A stretch of DNA of 29,520 nt from Anaerolineales bacterium (GCA_020634935.1 JACKAT010000068.1:1-29520); one strand, 5' to 3'. Numbered from the stretch's first letter, positions 15,479 through 23,872 are shown. Program-made: numbers and translations. The notes: generated from the letters alone by a model not told the origin.

Positions 15479-16456
15479 ATGGCTTATTCGCTTACCTTGG
15501 GCACTATTTCATTTATTCTGGCGGTCATTTGGGGGCGTCCATTGATTAACGTCTTGCGCGAATGGAAGATCGGTAAATCGATCCGCATAGAAGGTCCGAG
15601 CAGCCATCAGGTCAAAACCGGTACACCGACTATGGGTGGATTGATGATCTTAATCCCGGTTCTGGTGATAACCCTGGTCCTGAACGTGGCTAATTTGATG
15701 GGCTTCAATTTAATTGGACGCTCGGTTTTGGTCCCGATGGGCGTCATGGTCGCCTTTGGTACCTTAGGCGCTATTGACGATTTGATTGGCGTCCGAGTCA
15801 TCCCCACCGGTTTGGTTGGACGCCATAAGTTGTTGTGGCAAACCCTGTTTGGCCTGGTTACCGCTCTTTTCCTTCATTTTGCGCTTGATCTAACCAGTAT
15901 TGCCATTCCGGGCGTGACCGACAAAATCGACATTGGCTTGTTTTATATTCCGGTGGCGATGTTCATTATTGTCGGCACTTCTAACGCGGTTAATCTGACC
16001 GATGGCTTGGACGGACTGGCCGGCAGTATCGCGGCGGTGGCGTTTACCGCGTATGGCGTTATTGCTTTTTTACAAGGACAAATCTGGCTGGTTGCTTTCG
16101 CGTTTACGGTGGTAGGGGCCTTGTTAGCCTTTCTGTGGTACAACGCCCATCCGGCCGAGTTGTTTATGGGCGATACCGGCTCGTTAGCCGTGGGGGCTAC
16201 GCTGGCTGTGGTGGCCTTGATGACCGGGCAGTGGTTGCTGCTGCCCGTGGTGGGCTTTGTGTTTATGGCTGAAGCGGTCTCGGTGATTTTACAGGTGGGC
16301 TACTTCAAACTCACCGGCGGCAAACGCCTTTTTAAGATGAGCCCGCTGCACCATCATTTTGAATTACTTGGCTGGTCCGAGACCCACGTCACCCAGCGTT
16401 TCTGGTTGATTGGTATTCTGACCGCCATGTTGGGCATCGCTCTGGCGCTTATTTAA
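15479..16456 (+). CDS. mraY: Phospho-N-acetylmuramoyl-pentapeptide-transferase
   Basis: A 325-residue integral membrane enzyme with about ten helices. It transfers phospho-MurNAc-pentapeptide to undecaprenyl phosphate to make lipid I. Conserved features include GTPTMGG at 48-54, the Asp100-Asp101 pair, NLTDGLDGL at 172-180, FMGDTGS at 229-235 and PLHHHFELLGW at 289-299, which are the hallmarks of MraY within the polyprenyl-phosphate sugar transferase superfamily. AAGG lies eight bases before the ATG. It is 47 bases behind murF and is followed by a gap of 169 bases, longer than usual in this cluster, in which I see no clear promoter or terminator. Confidence 0.97.
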   Translation: MAYSLTLGTISFILAVIWGRPLINVLREWKIGKSIRIEGPSSHQVKTGTPTMGGLMILIPVLVITLVLNVANLMGFNLIGRSVLVPMGVMVAFGTLGAIDDLIGVRVIPTGLVGRHKLLWQTLFGLVTALFLHFALDLTSIAIPGVTDKIDIGLFYIPVAMFIIVGTSNAVNLTDGLDGLAGSIAAVAFTAYGVIAFLQGQIWLVAFAFTVVGALLAFLWYNAHPAELFMGDTGSLAVGATLAVVALMTGQWLLLPVVGFVFMAEAVSVILQVGYFKLTGGKRLFKMSPLHHHFELLGWSETHVTQRFWLIGILTAMLGIALALI

Positions 16457-16625
16457 GCTGGAGTCGAATAAGAGCTAACAGGTTTTTAATCGCGTTTGAG
16501 AGAATGAATCCGGTTGTAACACAATTGAGGTTAAAGCTAGCATTTTGAAGACCTGTCGCTCCGGCCAAAGTAGTTACAAAAAGTGTCAATTAAAGCTTGT
16601 TTAGTCTAATGAGGAGATTGCAAAA

Positions 16626-16910
16626 ATGAAGCACACTCAAGTTCAAACCTTAAATCATCGACCCCGAGTGTATCCGGAATTGGTTAAACCATCGGTTGTG
16701 ACCGAGCAAGATGCCGCTTACCACGCCGCGTTGGAACTCGTAGCCCGCATCGATGATGATCTCAGCCGGGGTATTCGCCACTATCGTACCAAAGCCGGCC
16801 TGCTGCTGACCACCCTAGATGAAGTCATTCGCGCTATTCTGGCCGACGACCTGTTTGTTCCTGAGCGACACGAAAGTGAACTGGCCTGGACCCAGGAATT
16901 GGCCGCCTGA
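16626..16910 (+). CDS. Small orphan protein (94 aa) in the dcw cluster
   Basis: I do not recognise this protein. AGGAG about nine bases before the ATG makes expression credible. It has no signal peptide or membrane helix. Residues 27-50 (EQDAAYHAALELVARIDDDLSRGI) and 56-90 are predicted helical, with a polar N-terminal tail of about 26 residues. Charge is mixed and there are no cysteines. It lies between mraY and murD, co-oriented with the cluster, with 169 bases before it and 138 after it, so it may have been inserted as a unit. A cytoplasmic accessory of wall synthesis is a guess from position only. Confidence 0.75.
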   Translation: MKHTQVQTLNHRPRVYPELVKPSVVTEQDAAYHAALELVARIDDDLSRGIRHYRTKAGLLLTTLDEVIRAILADDLFVPERHESELAWTQELAA

Positions 16911-16956
16911 TCATTTCAACGTTGTGACTGAGAACTTTCGATTTTTCCGGCGTGGT

Positions 16957-17001
16957 ACGTAGAGCGTAGCCTACGGTGTCGCTGTGGATTACGCTCTGCG
17001 T
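16957..17001. repeat. Intergenic hairpin before murD
   Basis: ACGTAGAGCGTA (16957-16968) pairs with TACGCTCTGCGT (16990-17001) with one mismatch, leaving a 21-base loop. No T-run follows, so a classical terminator is unlikely. It sits 48 bases before murD and could act as an mRNA-processing or stabilising structure, or be a dispersed REP-like repeat. Confidence 0.55.
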
Positions 17002-17048
17002 GTCACAGCCTGGTGAGGTAGAGGGTGATAAACCGGTGGGGATAGCTA

Positions 17049-18509
17049 ATGGTAGATGTTAAGATGTTGTCGGGGTTGCGGCTGGTGGTGGTCGGGTTGG
17101 CCCGCGAGGGGATTGCCCTGGCCGGCTATCTGGGCCGCCACAACTTGGCTGTAACCGGCACTGACCTGCGCAGCGAAACAGCCCTTGGTCCGGCCCTGGA
17201 CCCATTGAAAAAGATGGGCCTGCCGTTGGTACTGGGCGAGCACCCCTTGTCTTTACTGGATGAGGCCGACCTGTTGTTTGTAAGTCCCGGGGTGCCGCTG
17301 GAAGCCAAATTTGTGCAGCAAGCGGTCGCCCGCAAAATCCCGCTGTGTACCGAAAGCAAACTGTTTTGCTACTTGTGCCCGGCTCCGGTTGTAGCCATTA
17401 CCGGCTCGAGTGGTAAAACCACTACCACCACCTTGGTGGGCAAAATTATGGAGGCCACCGGCCGCAAAACCTGGGTAGGCGGTAACATCGGCCAGCCGCT
17501 CATCGGTGAGGTTGATCAGATTGCCCCAGAGGATATTGTGGTGATGGAGTTGAGCAGTTTTCAATTGGAATATTTCCATGGCCGGCTCAACCAAGACGTT
17601 GATCTTGCGGCGCTGCCCACCTCAGATCCGGCAGCCCTGGCCGGGTTGCTAGGTGATTTTAGCCCGCAGATTAGTGCGATTCTCAATATCACCCCTAACC
17701 ATTTAGATCGACACCCGACCATGAAGCATTATGTCCGGGCTAAACGAGCTATTATCAACTACCAGGGCAAATCGGGCGCGGTCATTATGAATTTGGATAA
17801 TGATATGACCCGGGCCATCGGCAACCAGTTTGGGGCCAAGGTGCGTTGGTTTAGCCTGGAAGCGCAGCCGCCTAACGGGGCGGGCTTGGTGAATGATAAT
17901 TTGGTGTTGTTTGATCAAGACCTTAATCCCCAGCATCTGGCCACCAAGTCAGCCATTAAGTTGCGGGGAGCGCATAACCTGGCCAATATTCTGGCCGCCT
18001 GTTTGCTGGCTCGCGAGGCCGGCGCGCCGGTGGAAGCCATGCAGGGCGTTATTACCAGCTTCACCGGGGTTGAGCATCGCCTGGAACTAGTGCGGGAATA
18101 TAATGAAGCCACCTACTACAACGACAGCATCTCAACCAGCCCGGAGCGACTGCTGGCCGCCCTTCACTCCTTCAGCGAGCCGATGATTTTGTTGGCCGGC
18201 GGCCGTGATAAACATTTGCCGTGGGAAGAAGCCGCCTGGTTAATGTTACACAAAGTGCGTGACGTGATTCTGTTTGGCGAGTCGGCCGACTTGATCGCCG
18301 AATTTATCGAGGCGACTCGCAGCCACGTGCCTTCAGCCAAGACCGTGGTCCATCGCACCGCTGATCTGGCTGAAGCGGTGTCTCTGGCCGCTGATTTGGC
18401 CAAATCCGGCAACGTGGTCTTACTCTCACCCGGTTGCGCCAGTTACGATATGTTTAAGGATTACGTCGAACGCGGCCGGCAATTTAAGGATTTGGTAAAC
18501 CAATTATAA
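17049..18509 (+). CDS. murD: UDP-N-acetylmuramoylalanine--D-glutamate ligase
   Basis: A 486-residue Mur ligase that adds D-glutamate to UDP-MurNAc-L-Ala. A Rossmann-like N-terminal domain (VVVGLAREGIALAGYL) is followed by the ATP site TGSSGKTTTT at 118-127, ELSSFQLE at 167-174 (typical of MurD) and Lys232 as probable carbamylated lysine. NLANILAA and HRLEL come later, and the C-terminal domain has GGRDK and LLSPGCASYDMFKDYVERGRQF. Between SSFQLE and ILNITPNHLDRH there are about 25 residues more than in the E. coli enzyme (about 175-210, DVDLAALPTSDPAALAGLLG in outline). The GTGGGGA before the ATG supports this start; Met6 is an alternative. Confidence 0.96.
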   Translation: MVDVKMLSGLRLVVVGLAREGIALAGYLGRHNLAVTGTDLRSETALGPALDPLKKMGLPLVLGEHPLSLLDEADLLFVSPGVPLEAKFVQQAVARKIPLCTESKLFCYLCPAPVVAITGSSGKTTTTTLVGKIMEATGRKTWVGGNIGQPLIGEVDQIAPEDIVVMELSSFQLEYFHGRLNQDVDLAALPTSDPAALAGLLGDFSPQISAILNITPNHLDRHPTMKHYVRAKRAIINYQGKSGAVIMNLDNDMTRAIGNQFGAKVRWFSLEAQPPNGAGLVNDNLVLFDQDLNPQHLATKSAIKLRGAHNLANILAACLLAREAGAPVEAMQGVITSFTGVEHRLELVREYNEATYYNDSISTSPERLLAALHSFSEPMILLAGGRDKHLPWEEAAWLMLHKVRDVILFGESADLIAEFIEATRSHVPSAKTVVHRTADLAEAVSLAADLAKSGNVVLLSPGCASYDMFKDYVERGRQFKDLVNQL

Positions 18510-18581
18510 GTAGTCAGTAGATAGTAGAACGTAATTCATTGTATTTTATATTTCTGCATTCTACATTCTCAATTCTTAGTT

Positions 18582-19796
18582 ATGACTTCAAATTCAGAAG
18601 AACTGCATCGAATAGATTATTTACTTGTCGTCGCCGTAGTGACCTTGTTGATTATTGGTCTCATGATGATTTACAGTGCGACCTTTGCGTTAGGTTATCA
18701 ACTATACCAACAGCCGACTTACTATTTTATCCGGCAGTTGTTATGGTTGGGTATTGGGACGCTGGCGATGATTATTTGTACTCACATTGAATACCATACC
18801 TGGCAGCGTTATTCCGTCTTAATTATGGCCGGTAACATTGTGCTGTTACTGGTGGTGTTAGCCATTGGCGACGAACGCTTTGGTGGGCAGCGCTGGCTTT
18901 TTAATGGGTCGATCCAACCATCGGAACTGAGTAAGTTGGCGATTGTCATCTACATTGCGGCCTGGCTGGCCTCAAAAGGGGACAAAATCAAACAGCTCAG
19001 TTATGGCCTGGTTCCCTTTGCGATTTTGTTGGGGCTGATCACCGGCTTGATTATCTTGCAGCAGCATTTGAGTACGGCCCTACTCATTGCGGCCACGGCA
19101 ATGTCGATGTTTTTTATCGCCGGTGGTAATTTATTACAGATTCTGGTTAGCGGCCTCTTAGGCAGCGTGACCCTCTATTTCCTGATTATTCGCTCATCGT
19201 ACCGGCTGATTCGCATTGCCGCTTTTCTCGATCCGCTGAGCAGCGACCCGTTGGGAGATGGCTATCAGATCAGACAGATTTTAATCGCGTTGGGGTCGGG
19301 GGGCATTACCGGCTTGGGGCTGGGCGCCAGCCGGCAAAAATTTGGTTATATTCCCGCTTCCCACACCGATGGGATTTTTGCCATTTTGGGCGAAGAACTG
19401 GGCTTAATTGGCTGTCTGGTAGTGATTGGTTTGTTCGCCTTTGTCGCTTATCGCGGGTTTCGGATCGCTTTGGCCGCCAATGATGCCTTTGGCGCCATTC
19501 TGGCCTCCGGCATCACTTGCAGCCTGATTTTTCAAGCCCTGGTCAATATTGGTGTGGTGACCGCCAGTGTGCCGTTTACCGGCGTCCCGCTGCCATTGAT
19601 TAGTTTCGGAGGCTCATCGCTGGTGGTCACTATGGCCAGTTTGGGGTTGCTGCTGGCCGTTTCTCGGCGGACTGTGCCGGCCAGCCGGGAAGAAAAAGAG
19701 GAAGAGCGTGAGGCTAATGATCTCAGGCGGCGGAACCGGCGGGCACGTGTACCCCGCGCTGGCCGTAGTCCAAAGCCTAAACCGGCTGTGCGCTGA
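18582..19796 (+). CDS. ftsW: Septal peptidoglycan glycosyltransferase FtsW
   Basis: A 404-residue SEDS-family membrane enzyme with about ten helices that polymerises lipid II at the septum together with FtsI. RWLFNGSIQPSELSK at 104-118 and IPASHTDGIFAILGEELG at 257-274 are the family signatures; Asp263 corresponds to the essential aspartate. The final membrane part, PLPLISFGGSSL at 336-347, is also conserved. A basic cytoplasmic tail of about 45 residues follows (REEKEEEREANDLRRRNRRAR in outline, from 369). The last 89 bases of the gene are also the start of murG in another frame. No strong ribosome binding site is seen; the 72-base gap after murD holds short GTAG-type repeats. Confidence 0.96.
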   Translation: MTSNSEELHRIDYLLVVAVVTLLIIGLMMIYSATFALGYQLYQQPTYYFIRQLLWLGIGTLAMIICTHIEYHTWQRYSVLIMAGNIVLLLVVLAIGDERFGGQRWLFNGSIQPSELSKLAIVIYIAAWLASKGDKIKQLSYGLVPFAILLGLITGLIILQQHLSTALLIAATAMSMFFIAGGNLLQILVSGLLGSVTLYFLIIRSSYRLIRIAAFLDPLSSDPLGDGYQIRQILIALGSGGITGLGLGASRQKFGYIPASHTDGIFAILGEELGLIGCLVVIGLFAFVAYRGFRIALAANDAFGAILASGITCSLIFQALVNIGVVTASVPFTGVPLPLISFGGSSLVVTMASLGLLLAVSRRTVPASREEKEEEREANDLRRRNRRARVPRAGRSPKPKPAVR

Positions 19797-20832
19797 GGCC
19801 AACATTCAGCCCAAAATTTTGTGGGTCGGCAGCGTTGGCGGGTTGGAGCGGCAGTTGGTAGAGCGGGCCGGCCTGGAGATTGAGTTAATTCCCGCCGGCG
19901 GGCTGCGCGGTAAGCATCCCCTAGCCGCGGCTCAGGGGTTGTGGGCGCTCATACGGGGATATCGCCGCAGTCGCCAAATTATCCGTTGGTTTGAGCCGGA
20001 TGCCTTGTTTGTGACCGGCGGTTATGTCTGTGTTCCGGTTACTCTGGCGGCTCATCAGGCCGGCATAGCCAGCCTGATCTACCTGCCGGATATCGAACCG
20101 GGGCTGGCCATTAAATTTCTGGCCCGCTTTGTTGACCGGGTGGCGGTGACGACGCCGGAGACGGTCAATTTCTTTAAGCCCGGCCTGGCGGTCGTGACCG
20201 GTTACCCGGTTCGCCGCGATCTGGCGAACGGCCCGACAGCCGAGGCTAAAGCGGCGGCCCGGCGCAAGTTGGGCCTTAGCGATGACCTGCCGGTATTGTT
20301 GGTTTTTGGCGGCAGTCAAGGCGCCCGGAGTATTAACCGGGCCTTAACAGCGGAGATTGAGCGCTACCTGGCGATGGTTCAGGTGGTGCATATCAGCGGC
20401 AAGCTCGACGCCGATGAGGTTTTGGCCCGGCGGGCCGGTCTCGCGCCGGAGTGGCAGGCGCGCTACCACGTGTCGGCCTATCTCCATGAAGAGATGTCTT
20501 CGGCCCTACTGGCCGCCGATTTAGTCATCTCACGGGCTGGGGCCAGCGTGCTGGGCGAGTTTCCGGCGGCCGGTCTGCCGGCGATTTTAGTACCGTACCC
20601 ATATGCCGGCACACACCAGGCGCTTAATGCCCATTATCTGGCCCAGCACGGGGCGGCGGTGGTCATTGAGGATGCTAATTTGGCCGGCGCGTTGGATCGC
20701 ATAGCCATCGATCTATTGACCAACAAGAAGAAATTACACGCCATGAGCGAAGCTTGTCGCCGCCTGGCTAAACCGGAGGCCGCCGCGCATCTGGCACAGG
20801 AGATATTAGAGGTGAAACGCGATGGAAATTAA
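19708..20832 (+). CDS. murG: UDP-GlcNAc--lipid I N-acetylglucosaminyltransferase
   Basis: A 374-residue GT-B glycosyltransferase on the inner membrane face that turns lipid I into lipid II. The GTG start at 19708 gives the family's standard opening (RLMISGGGTGGHVYPAL) and has GAGGAAGAG just upstream, so it is preferred although it lies 89 bases inside ftsW. The first G-loop GGGTGGH, the second FGGSQGARSINRAL and the donor-site stretch SRAGASVLGEFPAAGLP are present, with the Glu that contacts UDP-GlcNAc. Where E. coli has HEQN this protein has LPDIEPG. The stop overlaps the next start by 11 bases. Confidence 0.95.
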   Translation: MRLMISGGGTGGHVYPALAVVQSLNRLCAEANIQPKILWVGSVGGLERQLVERAGLEIELIPAGGLRGKHPLAAAQGLWALIRGYRRSRQIIRWFEPDALFVTGGYVCVPVTLAAHQAGIASLIYLPDIEPGLAIKFLARFVDRVAVTTPETVNFFKPGLAVVTGYPVRRDLANGPTAEAKAAARRKLGLSDDLPVLLVFGGSQGARSINRALTAEIERYLAMVQVVHISGKLDADEVLARRAGLAPEWQARYHVSAYLHEEMSSALLAADLVISRAGASVLGEFPAAGLPAILVPYPYAGTHQALNAHYLAQHGAAVVIEDANLAGALDRIAIDLLTNKKKLHAMSEACRRLAKPEAAAHLAQEILEVKRDGN

Positions 20833-21586
20833 TTGGACAATGTTATCCTATGTTGTAATTGCCATATTCGCAATTGTAGGCTTTTATCGGGGCTGGTGGC
20901 GAGAAGCCATTATCTTTGTCTTTTTAGCCGTGCTTATTTTTTTATTGCTGAACCCCACTATTGCCCAGTGGATCATAGAACAAGTAAATGCGGTTATCGT
21001 CTTCATTTGGGACCTGATCCCCGGCGCGATAAAAACCACACTTGGCGCCTGGCTTGATGCCGCTTTTGCCGTTAATACCGGCGGCGGCCCACCCCAAATC
21101 AATCCAACCGATGGGGCCACCTGGATTATCATCCTGACTGTTTTCATGGTCATGGCTATCCTGATTGGTCGGGGTTTTTTAGGCGCGAACCTGGCTCAAA
21201 CCGGGGTCCGGTATGCGCCCACCTGTTTGGGCAGTGTCTTCGGCGGGTTATTGGGAGCATTGAACGGGCTGATCATCCTGAACCTGATCAGAGAATACCT
21301 GGATGGCCGCAACCTGCCCGGCGGCGCTTTGCCAACCGATATCTCACAGGCCAGTGGTAACATTGGGGTTAGCGCTTCATCTTTTGCTCTAAGAATATCC
21401 GATATCCCCCAATTTACGATTTTAGATAGTTTTATCCCGTGGATATTTGTTGGCACTGGCGCCTTGTTAATCATCATTCTGCTGCGGAATCGAGTTAGGT
21501 TCGTCAAAAGCTCTCAGGGCTTCCGCCGGATCGATCGGCTAAAGCCATATGGTTACAAAGAGATCGATGTCAAGGTCAAAGGGTAA
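20822..21586 (+). CDS. CvpA-like multi-pass membrane protein, copy 1
   Basis: A 254-residue membrane protein of unknown function, CvpA-like by its opening hairpin. Predicted helices lie at about 8-22, 29-47, 102-120, 138-156 and 205-222, with a basic cytoplasmic tail of about 30 residues. GWWREA at 24-29 follows the first helix as GxxRG-type motifs do in CvpA. It is clearly paralogous to the protein encoded next: both share INWT at 3-6, GWWREA, LNGxxxLxxxREYLDGRxLPGG and a DSxIPWI motif (202-208 here). The start overlaps the end of murG by 11 bases, so it is translationally coupled to the lipid II synthase. Position suggests a role in wall synthesis or division; nothing in the sequence shows a catalytic site. 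Confidence 0.82.
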   Translation: MEINWTMLSYVVIAIFAIVGFYRGWWREAIIFVFLAVLIFLLLNPTIAQWIIEQVNAVIVFIWDLIPGAIKTTLGAWLDAAFAVNTGGGPPQINPTDGATWIIILTVFMVMAILIGRGFLGANLAQTGVRYAPTCLGSVFGGLLGALNGLIILNLIREYLDGRNLPGGALPTDISQASGNIGVSASSFALRISDIPQFTILDSFIPWIFVGTGALLIIILLRNRVRFVKSSQGFRRIDRLKPYGYKEIDVKVKG

Positions 21587-21659
21587 CGGTCGCCCCACGC
21601 GGCGTCAATTCTGGATGACTTACCCGGAGGTCCAGACAGGTGGCGTAAGAGGTTGAACA

Positions 21660-22382
21660 ATGCAAATTAATTGGACTCTACTCACATATTTAATCATTAT
21701 CTATTTCGCTGTTGCCGGTTTTTCCAAAGGCTGGTGGCGCGAAGCCATTACGACGGTTTTTCTAGCCGTGCTGGTCTTCTTATTACAAAATCCGGATTTG
21801 GCTAAGACGGTCATTGATACGATCAATAGTTGGATTGCCGGCCTTTGGGCTTACATTCCCACAGGTATTACCAATGTCGTCAACAATGGGTTGACCAACT
21901 TTTTTGCGATCACCACGCGCAGTGACACCCCTTTCCAGCTTGATTCGGGGGCGCCGTCAACCTGGTTTTCGATCTTAATTATCTTTATGGTGTTGTCAGC
22001 GATTATTGGCGGGCTTGGCTTTAAATACCAGCCCACCGGTTTGGGCCGCCTACTGGGCATTGCCATGGGAGGATTAAACGGCTATATCCTGCTGAGTATT
22101 GCCCGCGAATATTTGGATGGGCGGGCCTTACCGGGGGGCGAGGTAGCGGCGGCCGCCGAGGTGTCTTTAGTTGGCGGCAGCGCTTTTGGGCAGCCGGCTT
22201 CAGCGGTGGCTGTTCAGGCAGTGGACTTGCCGAATATAACGCTGATGGATAGTGTCATTCCCTGGATAGTGATTGCGCTTGGCCTCTTGTTCTTATTTGC
22301 GATTCTCAACACCCGCTTTAGATTGCTTTCCAGTAATGAAGGCCGCAAGGTCGAGACCCAGCGACCACCTTTCTATCGCTAG
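21660..22382 (+). CDS. CvpA-like multi-pass membrane protein, copy 2
   Basis: A 240-residue paralogue of the preceding gene product, with the same five-helix layout (about 8-22, 29-47, 102-120, 131-148, 199-216) and the same motifs: INWT at 3-6, GWWREA at 24-29, REYLDGRALPGG at 149-160 and DSVIPWI at 197-203. The loop between REYLDGR and the last helix is alanine-rich and differs from copy 1, and the tail is shorter. The two opening regions are also similar in DNA, which points to a tandem duplication. AGAGG lies about eight bases before the ATG. It is 73 bases behind copy 1 and 13 before murC. Function unknown. Confidence 0.82.
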   Translation: MQINWTLLTYLIIIYFAVAGFSKGWWREAITTVFLAVLVFLLQNPDLAKTVIDTINSWIAGLWAYIPTGITNVVNNGLTNFFAITTRSDTPFQLDSGAPSTWFSILIIFMVLSAIIGGLGFKYQPTGLGRLLGIAMGGLNGYILLSIAREYLDGRALPGGEVAAAAEVSLVGGSAFGQPASAVAVQAVDLPNITLMDSVIPWIVIALGLLFLFAILNTRFRLLSSNEGRKVETQRPPFYR

Positions 22383-22395
22383 ACGGATCTCATTA

Positions 22396-23757
22396 ATGAT
22401 GCCAAACGTTCACTTAATCGGTATTGGCGGCGCGGGTTTATCCGCCATTGCTACCGTACTTTTACAACAGGGCTATCAGGTCTCCGGCTCCGACTTACAA
22501 GCCTCGACTACCACCGCCCGGTTAGAGGCGCTGGGCGCGACGGTTTACATCGGCCAGCGCGCCGAAAACCTGAGTCCGGCCATCGACACGGTGATTGTTT
22601 CGTCGGCGGTTAGCACGACCAACCCGGAACTGCAAGCGGCCCGGCAGTTGGGCTTGACCGTCTGCAAGCGCGATCAGTGGCTGGGACAAATGATGGCCGG
22701 GTACGAAGGCATTGCGGTGGCCGGTACGCACGGCAAAACAACCACGACGGCTATGACCGCCTTTATGCTGGAAAGGTTGGGCCAAAACCCGACCTACATT
22801 GTCGGCGGGTTTATCCCGCAACTGGACCGCAACGCCGCCGCCGGAACCGGCCGAGCCTTTGTCATCGAGGCCGACGAATACGATCACATGTTTCTGGGTC
22901 TCCGGCCTACCGTGGCCGTCGTCACCATTGTCGAGTGGGATCACCCGGATATTTTTCCCACGCCGGAACGGTTGTACCAGGCCTTCACCGATTTTGTGCA
23001 GTTGGTTCCCGCCGACGGCCTGGTTATCGGCTGCGGTGACGCGTCCGGTGTGGATCTTGTTACCCGACCGGCGCGGGCGCAGGTGGTTACCTACGGGCTG
23101 CAAACCGGCAATGATTGGCAGGCCGTCGAGGTCACGCCGAACGATCGCGGCGGCTCGGATTTCGGGGTGATGCGGGCCGGTGAATGGGTAGCGACAGTGT
23201 CGCTGGCCGTACCGGGAGTGCACAATGTCCAAAATGCCCTGGCGGCCTTAGTGGTCGCCAGCCATCAACAACTGGCTTTACCGGCGGCGGCGGCGGCGCT
23301 GGGTGAGTTTCAGGGTACAAGCCGCCGTTTCGAGCTTAAAGGTGAGGTCAACGGCGTCACCGTCATCGATGATTACGCCCATCACCCGACCGAAATCCGA
23401 GCGACTCTGGCTGCCGCTCGTACCCGGTTTGGGGCGCGGCCCATCTGGGCGGTGTTGCAGCCGCACACTTTTAGCCGCACCTTAACATTACTAACCGATT
23501 TTGCTAACGCTTTCGCCGATGCCGATCACGTGATTGTGGTCGATATCTTCCCCTCCCGCGAACAGGATCAGGGTCTGGTCAGCAGCCGCGATATCGTCAG
23601 CCGTATGACCCACCCGGACGCCCAATACATTGGACCACTGGCTGAGGCAGCCGCTATGGTGATCGCCAATTTAGCGCCGGGTGATGTTTTATTGACCCTG
23701 GGGGCAGGGGACGGCTACAAAGTGGGCGAATGGGTGCTGGACAAGTTGTCCACCTGA
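22396..23757 (+). CDS. murC: UDP-N-acetylmuramate--L-alanine ligase
   Basis: A 453-residue Mur ligase that starts the peptide stem by adding L-alanine to UDP-MurNAc. The opening HLIGIGGAGLSAIA at 6-19 is typical of MurC, as are the ATP site GTHGKTTTT at 110-118, EADEYDHMFLGLRP and VEWDHPDIFP in the central domain, NVQNALAAL, and DDYAHHPTEI in the C-terminal domain. Mpl is related and shares some of these motifs, but length and place favour MurC. The ATG at 22396 is the likely start (22399 is equivalent); the frame is open further upstream into the previous gene, but those residues lack family support. No strong ribosome binding site is visible. Confidence 0.94.
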   Translation: MMPNVHLIGIGGAGLSAIATVLLQQGYQVSGSDLQASTTTARLEALGATVYIGQRAENLSPAIDTVIVSSAVSTTNPELQAARQLGLTVCKRDQWLGQMMAGYEGIAVAGTHGKTTTTAMTAFMLERLGQNPTYIVGGFIPQLDRNAAAGTGRAFVIEADEYDHMFLGLRPTVAVVTIVEWDHPDIFPTPERLYQAFTDFVQLVPADGLVIGCGDASGVDLVTRPARAQVVTYGLQTGNDWQAVEVTPNDRGGSDFGVMRAGEWVATVSLAVPGVHNVQNALAALVVASHQQLALPAAAAALGEFQGTSRRFELKGEVNGVTVIDDYAHHPTEIRATLAAARTRFGARPIWAVLQPHTFSRTLTLLTDFANAFADADHVIVVDIFPSREQDQGLVSSRDIVSRMTHPDAQYIGPLAEAAAMVIANLAPGDVLLTLGAGDGYKVGEWVLDKLST

Positions 23758-23794
23758 TAGCCTACGTAGTGAGTAGAACAAGTTGCTATGTAGT

Positions 23795-23821
23795 GTAGAA
23801 CAATTTGCCAAATTGTTCTAC
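23795..23821. repeat. 27-base perfect palindrome between murC and small basic gene
   Basis: GTAGAACAATTTG (23795-23807) and CAAATTGTTCTAC (23809-23821) are exact reverse complements around one central C. A related half-copy, GTAGAACAAGTTGCTA, precedes it at about 23773-23788. No T-run follows. It may be a dispersed repeat or an operator. The arms contain GAAC and GTTC but 13 bases apart, which does not fit a LexA box. Confidence 0.75.
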
Positions 23822-23872
23822 CTACTGGGTAAGTCCTATTCCTATCAACCGTCCATAGAAAGGAAGACACTG

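Noticed and set aside
22273..22395. Upstream extension of murC
   Set aside because: It overlaps the second CvpA-like gene, and the family alignment begins at the HLIGIGGAG motif just after 22396.
22522..23232. A 236-codon frame antisense to murC
   Set aside because: Shadow of a GC-rich coding sequence; no family features.
23796..23820. A second LexA box
   Set aside because: The GAAC and GTTC halves are 13 bases apart, not four.
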